Source: an uncultured Alphaproteobacteria bacterium
GTDB lineage: Bacteria; Pseudomonadota; Alphaproteobacteria; Rhodobacterales; Rhodobacteraceae
Direction of reading: 5' to 3'
Assembly (NCBI GenBank): GCA_902596605.1
Contig: CACJUU010000012.1
Span: 1 to 59,438, forward strand
Length of the DNA: 59,438 nucleotides
The position numbers and the translations under genes are program-made. Below the pieces are notes generated by a model. The model made no database searches. It was not told the origin of the DNA and saw only the letters and a program-made list of their open reading frames with translations. The stretch's first letter is position 1, and each line of letters opens with the position of its first letter. This document shows, piece by piece, positions 54,003 through 59,438 of the stretch.

Positions 54003-54506
54003 ATGTTGAAAATATCGGATAACTGGGGTGACGCAAATGATGCACCATTTACAAACATTCGTTTGATGCCAAATAGATCGCTAGATTCATATGGAACTAA
54101 AGTTGTTTTTGCTGTAATAGCATGTGGTTTTTTACTTCCTATAATACCTTTTATTGGCAGTCCAATAGGTACAACACTAACGATTTTTTCAGGGTTGACA
54201 TTCTATCTTTTTCTTACCCTGCTTCAAAAAAACTTTCATCAGGGTAGCACTTTCGAAGAAGTTTTAATTTCAAAAAATAAAATTAAAGTAGTACACCAAG
54301 AAAAGAATAAAAAGCGAATGACTTGGGAATGTAATCCTTATTGGACCAAGGTACATCTCGACATTAATAATCCAAAATTGAAAAATTACTTAACCTTAGC
54401 TGGAAAAGGAAAGCATATTGAATTGGGTGCATTTTTGAGCCCAGATGAACGCCTTGAGCTACGAGATAAAATTCAGAATGCCCTAGCTAAAGCCAATAGT
54501 TCATGA
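54003..54506 (+). CDS. DUF2244 membrane protein
   Basis: A 167-residue protein with two hydrophobic helices (KVVFAVIACGFLLPIIPF and TLTIFSGLTFYLFLTLLQ) and a soluble tail. The order ctaD then DUF2244 is common in alphaproteobacteria; the domain is associated with cytochrome oxidase gene neighbourhoods, and its role is not established. It starts 12 bases after ctaD and is probably co-transcribed. Confidence 0.8.
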   Translation: MLKISDNWGDANDAPFTNIRLMPNRSLDSYGTKVVFAVIACGFLLPIIPFIGSPIGTTLTIFSGLTFYLFLTLLQKNFHQGSTFEEVLISKNKIKVVHQEKNKKRMTWECNPYWTKVHLDINNPKLKNYLTLAGKGKHIELGAFLSPDERLELRDKIQNALAKANSS

Positions 54507-54539
54507 TATATCTCACCTAATTGATATTCTTGAAGTCAC

Positions 54540-55322
54540 ATGAAAATAATTGCTAATGAAACCTCTGGATTCCAGTTCAAGCGTTTTGCATTGCTTGGTA
54601 TGTCTGGGCTCGGTAAGACATTCATCTCTCGCAAACTGGTGAACAAAGACAGATGGACACATTATTCAGTGGATTACGAGATAGGTAAGCTCCTCTTTAC
54701 GAAGGAGCATAAACACTTACTTGATGGTTTTGAAATAGGCAATCTAACAAATCTATCTAATTTCCTAGGCAAACCTGGCTCTCAGTCGATGGGAGGAATA
54801 TTATTTTCAGAGTATTTAAAACGTCAACAACTTCATCGCGATGCAGAAATTAAGGCAACGCTCAATGCAAGTTCACTAGTAGAAGACTCACCGGAGTTAT
54901 CGCACTTTATGTGTGATACATCTGGTTCTATCTGTGAGCTGGTGAATCCACTAGACGAAAATGATAAAATACTATCATCATTATCCAAAAACTTTCTTAT
55001 AATCTGTCTTGAAGCACCTGACACCATGTATCAGGTATTAATTGACAGATTTCTAGCCAAGCCTAAACCAATGTATTATGATGAAAATTTCTTACACTCT
55101 CTATGGCAACGTTTTAGCGATGACAATTCCTCTATTTGTGATGAAATAAATCCTGATGACTTCATGGTTTATGGATTTAAAGCACTTATTAAAAGAAGAA
55201 AAGCTATTTTCGATACAATCTCCAAAAATTGGGGTATATCCTTAAACTTCGAGCAATTACGTGAAGTAAAAAGTGCCGCCGATTTAATTGGGGCTATCGA
55301 GTGCGCAATCCGAGTAAAATAA
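54540..55322 (+). CDS. P-loop ATPase of unknown function
   Basis: A 260-residue nucleotide-binding protein. [19 protein letters not shown] is the Walker A, near residues 15-30, and [14 protein letters not shown] lies where the Walker B-like region is expected. The rest is helical and not recognised beyond the alphaproteobacterial ATPase family that often sits downstream of DUF2244. It may be a kinase, given [10 protein letters not shown] and the [15 protein letters not shown] segment. No function claimed. Confidence 0.7.
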   Translation: MKIIANETSGFQFKRFALLGMSGLGKTFISRKLVNKDRWTHYSVDYEIGKLLFTKEHKHLLDGFEIGNLTNLSNFLGKPGSQSMGGILFSEYLKRQQLHRDAEIKATLNASSLVEDSPELSHFMCDTSGSICELVNPLDENDKILSSLSKNFLIICLEAPDTMYQVLIDRFLAKPKPMYYDENFLHSLWQRFSDDNSSICDEINPDDFMVYGFKALIKRRKAIFDTISKNWGISLNFEQLREVKSAADLIGAIECAIRVK

Positions 55323-55332
55323 AGGGCCAATA

Positions 55333-56253
55333 ATGCCGATAAAAATTCCTAAAAGTTTGCCAGCCTTCGAAATTCTTCAAAATGAAGGTGTTATGGTAAT
55401 GTCTAGTCAATTAGCAGAGAAGCAAGATATTCGACCTTTACAGATAATATTACTTAACTTGATGCCGGAAAAAATAAAAACTGAGACGCAATTTGCGCGA
55501 CTCATCGGAGCAACGCCTCTTCAAATAGAGTTTACCTTATTAAGAGTATCGTCGCATGTTTCAAAGAATACGTCTAAAGAACACCTTGAAAACTTTTATA
55601 AGACTTTTGATGATGTGCGTGATTACAAATTTGACGGACTAATTATTACAGGTGCACCAATAGAGCACCTTCCATTTAAAGCAGTCGATTATTGGGGAGA
55701 ATTGAAAGATATTTTAGAATGGGCAAAAGCGTCTGTGCACTCCGTATTTGGTGTTTGTTGGGGGGCGATGGCTATGCTTTATTATTATTACGAAATTGAA
55801 AAACTTATGCTGGAAAGAAAGGCTTTAGGACTATTTCGGCATAAGAACAGAAAAGTTAACTCGCATTTTTTAAGAGGTTTCTCAGACGATTTGATTGTGC
55901 CTGTTAGTCGCTGGACAGAAATATCTAGAGGTGAAATAGTTGAGAAAAAAAATCTAGAAATACTTCTGGATTCTGATGAAGTTGGACCTTGTCTTATAGA
56001 AGATAAGGAAAAAAACTTTTTATTTTTACTTAATCATTTGGAATATGACAGTAATACTCTTAATGATGAATATTTAAGAGATAAAGATACAGAAAAAAGA
56101 TTTCAGGTTCCTAAAAACTATTTCCCTAATGATGACCCAAAAAAAAATCCGATAAACAGGTGGCGCAGTCATGCACATCTTTTATACGGTAACTGGATAA
56201 ACGAGATCTATCAGACAACTCCTTTTGAGATAGAAAAGATTGGCTTGAAATAA
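55333..56253 (+). CDS. metA: MetA-family homoserine O-acyltransferase
   Basis: A 306-residue enzyme making the activated homoserine for methionine synthesis. The triad-type residues are visible: catalytic C142 in FGVCWGAMA, and the H/E pair in [10 protein letters not shown]. Residue 111 is glutamate (GAPIEHLPF), the position where glutamate favours acetyl-CoA and glycine favours succinyl-CoA in characterised MetA proteins, so this is predicted to be an O-acetyltransferase despite the family name. It follows the ATPase gene by 10 bases with AAGGG as ribosome site. Confidence 0.92.
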   Translation: MPIKIPKSLPAFEILQNEGVMVMSSQLAEKQDIRPLQIILLNLMPEKIKTETQFARLIGATPLQIEFTLLRVSSHVSKNTSKEHLENFYKTFDDVRDYKFDGLIITGAPIEHLPFKAVDYWGELKDILEWAKASVHSVFGVCWGAMAMLYYYYEIEKLMLERKALGLFRHKNRKVNSHFLRGFSDDLIVPVSRWTEISRGEIVEKKNLEILLDSDEVGPCLIEDKEKNFLFLLNHLEYDSNTLNDEYLRDKDTEKRFQVPKNYFPNDDPKKNPINRWRSHAHLLYGNWINEIYQTTPFEIEKIGLK

Positions 56254-56279
56254 CCATAAATTTAAGGTTATTCTAAGCT

Positions 56280-57086
56280 ATGCGACACTCTCTACCTCAA
56301 AATCCACAATTTTATGTTACAGCCCCCCAAGATTGTCCTTATTTAGATAATCAAGTCGAAAGAAAGCTGTTCACAGCCTTATATGGCATTAATTCTAGAC
56401 GCCTAAATAATTCTTTGTCAAAACAAGGGTTTAGACGATCGCAAAATGTTTTATATAGACCTTCTTGTGCAAACTGCAGCGCTTGTATGTCGGCAAGAAT
56501 TTCTAGTAGAGAGTTCAAACCTTCAAAGTCACAAAAGAGAATACTTTTAAAAAACTCAGATATTGTAAGAGTTGTAAATCCTGCACTGGCAACCGATGCC
56601 CAATATGATCTTTTCAAACAATATATAACCGCAAGACATCCCAATGGAGGAATGTCAGATATGGATGCTAACGACTTTACTGCAATGATTGAAGAAACAA
56701 ATGTTGAGTCCAAGTTGATTGAATACTATGCAAAAAAAAATGGCGAGTTAGAACTTATTAGTTTTTCGTTAGTCGACATTTTGGATGATGGTATTTCTAT
56801 GGTCTATTCAGTATTTAATCCATATCTCAAGGAGAGAAGCCTTGGAACATATATGATTATAGACCATAACAGATTAGCATTAGAAATGACACTGAGGTTT
56901 GTTTATCTAGGCTACTGGGTTAAAGGAAGTTCTAAGATGGACTACAAAAAAAGGTTTAGTCCGCTTGAGGTGTTCACAGAAGATAAGTGGGTTTGCTCTA
57001 GCAAAGTTAGTCACACCAGGACCAAGCCGGTAAATGGGTCCAAAGAGAAACTTGGCGTGCCTATCTACTTGCCTTCCGATCAGTAA
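56280..57086 (+). CDS. bpt: Aspartate/glutamate leucyltransferase (arginyl-tRNA-protein transferase family)
   Basis: A 268-residue transferase that adds leucine from Leu-tRNA to N-terminal Asp or Glu of proteins for the N-degron pathway. The N-terminus has CPYLDNQVERKLFTAL and YRPSCANCSACMSARI, the cysteine cluster of the family. The end, SVFNPYLKERSLGTYMIID, is the GNAT-like half. It lies 26 bases after metA and converges with the TRAP permease gene. Confidence 0.93.
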   Translation: MRHSLPQNPQFYVTAPQDCPYLDNQVERKLFTALYGINSRRLNNSLSKQGFRRSQNVLYRPSCANCSACMSARISSREFKPSKSQKRILLKNSDIVRVVNPALATDAQYDLFKQYITARHPNGGMSDMDANDFTAMIEETNVESKLIEYYAKKNGELELISFSLVDILDDGISMVYSVFNPYLKERSLGTYMIIDHNRLALEMTLRFVYLGYWVKGSSKMDYKKRFSPLEVFTEDKWVCSSKVSHTRTKPVNGSKEKLGVPIYLPSDQ

Positions 57087-57092
57087 ATTTTC

Positions 57093-59438
57093 TTAAAAGC
57101 TAAGAGACAGGTCTCTATGATTAGCGTTACAGCTAGCTAAATATAGCGCAAGTTCTTTATGAAATTTGGGCTGAGCTCTTACACCAAGAGTTGTTCTTGT
57201 TTTTTCTAAATAAGTTTCAAGAGGAGAAGCTAAAGTAGCCTTTGCGCCAAGAACCCATAATTCTAACTCATTTATTTCTTTAAGAGCTTTCTCTAAGCTC
57301 TTTTCAACCCTATCTTGTTTAACTTTCTTTTTCTTTAACTCTTTGATTGCCTTTGAAACATTCTTTTTGAACTCAGTGGTGCCTTTTACATCCCTATACT
57401 TCTTTACAAAATCGTTAAGACGTTGAATAGCTTCTTCTTTTTCTAAATTTACCATCTCATTAAGAATTGAGGAGTACTCTATTTTTACTTGTGCTATTTC
57501 TTCGCTTGAACCAAAAATATCAAAAACTTTTTCGATGGTTTGATATGAGTTTTCACCCTTGCGCCTATAAATATTCCTCAATTTTTCTTCTTCTTTCATC
57601 AAAGCTTTAAAATCCTTATAAGTCTGTGGCCAGGTGGCTGGTATAGTGGCTTTTAACTCGTCTATCTCTTGTTGTATATAGCCAATTTCACCTTCTATCT
57701 CCTCGACTGACTCCATATTATTTAATGTCTTCTGAAGAACCTGGTCTTTTTTCAACTCCTTGATATCTCTAAGTTTTATATTTATTTGGCTCTCTATTCT
57801 TCTTACCTTTCTTAGGATAGGTTTATATTCGATTGCCTCTTGCTTAATTTTTGCTTCTTGGTCCAGTGCCATTTTTAGACTATCAATGGCCAATGCAGCA
57901 TCGGTAAGAGCACGCTCCAAATTGCCTTTTTCTTTTTTCGATAGCAAATCAAAATCAATCGCTTTTAACTCATTTACTGCGTTTTGAATGACTTTATCTT
58001 CTGAAAATATAATACCAGCACTATACTCTTCAATACAATATTGAAGTCTCGGGTTTTTTGGGGGTGGAGAGTTTTCTGATAAGAAACTCGTTCTATTAGG
58101 CAGATAATTAACTAAAGCGGGATAATACCCAACAATGAATAGTGCTAATATTTGTAGACCTATAAAAGGTACAACCCCTTTATACATTTGTACTGTTTTT
58201 ACAATTGCAGGAGCAACTCCTCTAAGATAAAACAATGCAAATCCAAAGGGCGGTGTGAGAAATGACGTCTGAATGTTTAGCCCTATCATAACACCAAGCC
58301 AGACAGCAGTTATGTTAGCGGAAGGGTCTGATAGGAGGATTGGAGCCACTATAGGCACAACGACAACCGCTATTTCTATAAAATCAAGAAAAAATCCAAG
58401 AACAAAGATAACAGCCATAACAATAATGAATTTTGCCCAAAAGCCTCCAGGAAGAGAATTAAGAAACTCGCGTACTAAGTCTTCACCCCCAAATGCCCTG
58501 AAAGCAGCTGTCAGCACAGCCGCTCCTAACAGTATTATAAAAACAAGCGATGTGGTTTTTGCTGTTTCTAGCATAACCTCATTTAAAGTATTTTCAATTT
58601 TGTATAAACGCAAAGAGCTCCAAACCAAAGATACAATAAATATTATTGCTCCAAAGACACCGATTAAAATACCTATTAAATCTTTTGCATCCTGTATCTT
58701 TAGAATATTCATATCAAAATAGGTCAGAGCAAAAGTCATGATGAGAAGCGAGACCAACAGTAGTATAGCTGGTAAATATGCCGTGTAATCTTGCTTGGGA
58801 TTTAATCTATATCCGGCCATTATAAGAGCTCCAGCAGCCCCTATTGCTCCGGCCTGATTAACTGTCGCTATTCCTGAAATAATTGACCCAAGAACCAAGA
58901 TTATCAAAGTCAGTGGAGGTATTAAAATGAAGCCAACCCTAACCCAAAAAGCAGCATTCATTTTTCCATTGTAAGGAACAGAAGGAGCTAGCCTTGGGAA
59001 GAAAGTAGCTAACACAAGAATAAAAATCATATACAATAAAACAAGAACTATCCCAGGCACAAAAGCTCCTAAAAACATCTCGCCGGCACTCGTGGATGTT
59101 ACATCCATTACTGACGGCATCGATAAATCCCCAGTAGCCTCTTTATGTAAAGCCTTTCGAAGAGAACTTGCTTGATCTGCTGCGGATCCGAGCTGATCTG
59201 CAAGAATTATAAGTACGATAGATGGCGGTATTATTTGTCCTAGTGTTCCGGAGGCAGCAATCGTGCCTGTAGCAAGAGCAGGAGAATATTTATTTCTAAG
59301 CATAACCGGCAAAGATATTAATCCCATGGCTACGACAGTAGCACCGACTATCCCTGTCGTAGCAGCAAGAAGTGCACCTACAAATACTACTGAAATTCCC
59401 AGACCCCCTGGAACTGGACCAAATAAATTTGCCATCGT
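57093..59438 (-). CDS. TRAP-transporter large permease (DctM type) with a C-terminal coiled-coil extension, partial
   Basis: An incomplete gene cut by the window edge at its 5' end; about 780 residues are visible. It begins inside the DctM domain at MANLFGPVPGGLGISVVF, which in complete homologues is preceded by roughly 80-100 residues, so the ATG at 59435 is not the real start. Twelve or more hydrophobic helices occupy the first ~430 residues and include the IIPPSIVLIIL motif and FLDFIEIAVVV. The last ~330 residues are charged and mostly helical, with long coiled-coil-like stretches (KIKQEAIEYKPILRKVRRIE), an unusual extension for DctM. TRAP systems move organic acids or amino acids. Confidence 0.9.
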   Translation of the reverse strand, partial: TMANLFGPVPGGLGISVVFVGALLAATTGIVGATVVAMGLISLPVMLRNKYSPALATGTIAASGTLGQIIPPSIVLIILADQLGSAADQASSLRKALHKEATGDLSMPSVMDVTSTSAGEMFLGAFVPGIVLVLLYMIFILVLATFFPRLAPSVPYNGKMNAAFWVRVGFILIPPLTLIILVLGSIISGIATVNQAGAIGAAGALIMAGYRLNPKQDYTAYLPAILLLVSLLIMTFALTYFDMNILKIQDAKDLIGILIGVFGAIIFIVSLVWSSLRLYKIENTLNEVMLETAKTTSLVFIILLGAAVLTAAFRAFGGEDLVREFLNSLPGGFWAKFIIVMAVIFVLGFFLDFIEIAVVVVPIVAPILLSDPSANITAVWLGVMIGLNIQTSFLTPPFGFALFYLRGVAPAIVKTVQMYKGVVPFIGLQILALFIVGYYPALVNYLPNRTSFLSENSPPPKNPRLQYCIEEYSAGIIFSEDKVIQNAVNELKAIDFDLLSKKEKGNLERALTDAALAIDSLKMALDQEAKIKQEAIEYKPILRKVRRIESQINIKLRDIKELKKDQVLQKTLNNMESVEEIEGEIGYIQQEIDELKATIPATWPQTYKDFKALMKEEEKLRNIYRRKGENSYQTIEKVFDIFGSSEEIAQVKIEYSSILNEMVNLEKEEAIQRLNDFVKKYRDVKGTTEFKKNVSKAIKELKKKKVKQDRVEKSLEKALKEINELELWVLGAKATLASPLETYLEKTRTTLGVRAQPKFHKELALYLASCNANHRDLSLSF

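Noticed and set aside
57093-59435. Complete TRAP permease starting at 59435
   Set aside because: The first visible residues correspond to the middle of the first DctM half, so the true start lies beyond the window.

Overview
The window is AT-rich, gene-dense bacterial chromosome with short intergenic gaps and no insertion sequence, CRISPR array or prophage that I can recognise. Several genes point to a marine-type, fairly streamlined alphaproteobacterium: a stand-alone ctaD followed by a DUF2244 protein, a MetA-type homoserine acyltransferase beside a bacterial leucyl/arginyl-transferase (bpt), a large TRAP-transporter permease, LeuA of the longer type, PCu(A)C, and a TauE/SafE permease. The order within the phylum is inference; I cannot place it more precisely without a search.

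Region 1 (1-11720) is one long plus-strand catabolic locus: NADPH:F420 reductase, an F420-type LLM oxidoreductase, a DMT exporter, a ureidopropionase-like amidohydrolase, a dihydropyrimidinase, a four-gene ABC importer (ATPase, two permeases, periplasmic protein), a terminator, then two PLP aminotransferases. It reads like a reductive pyrimidine (or related cyclic ureide) pathway in which the reducing step is driven by deazaflavin F420. Region 2 (11733-18325) is a mixed block: SRAP peptidase, two DMT transporters, enoyl-CoA hydratase, MFS, a stand-alone cNMP-binding domain, a methyltransferase with a small lipoprotein, and a beta carbonic anhydrase.

Region 3 (18575-23357) holds a SCO1-like protein, a tandem pair of related unknown proteins, the scar of a deleted nucleoside-type ABC transporter (signal peptide of the binding protein joined to the tail of a permease), an intact cytosine-deaminase-type amidohydrolase and an MFS transporter. 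Region 4 (23445-34929) has leuA, two YwqK-type repeat proteins, one intact P450 and one decayed P450, a TPR-FkbM methyltransferase, two VOC proteins, small membrane proteins, a GFA-type zinc protein and an ABC exporter.

Region 5 (35021-41529) carries F420 biosynthesis: a PPOX-type flavoprotein, then cofG-cofH-cofC, closed by a terminator, followed by a histone-deacetylase-like amidohydrolase, an SDR and a nucleoside deoxyribosyltransferase-like protein. The F420 made here would supply region 1. CofD and CofE are not in the window. Region 6 (41741-51101) is accessory in character, with many short unknown or weakly assignable genes, including a run of four tiny membrane/lipoprotein genes at 48003-48786. 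Region 7 (51417-59438) is core: tRNA-Leu(GAG), lipB, ctaD, DUF2244, a P-loop ATPase, metA, bpt and a TRAP permease that runs off the end.
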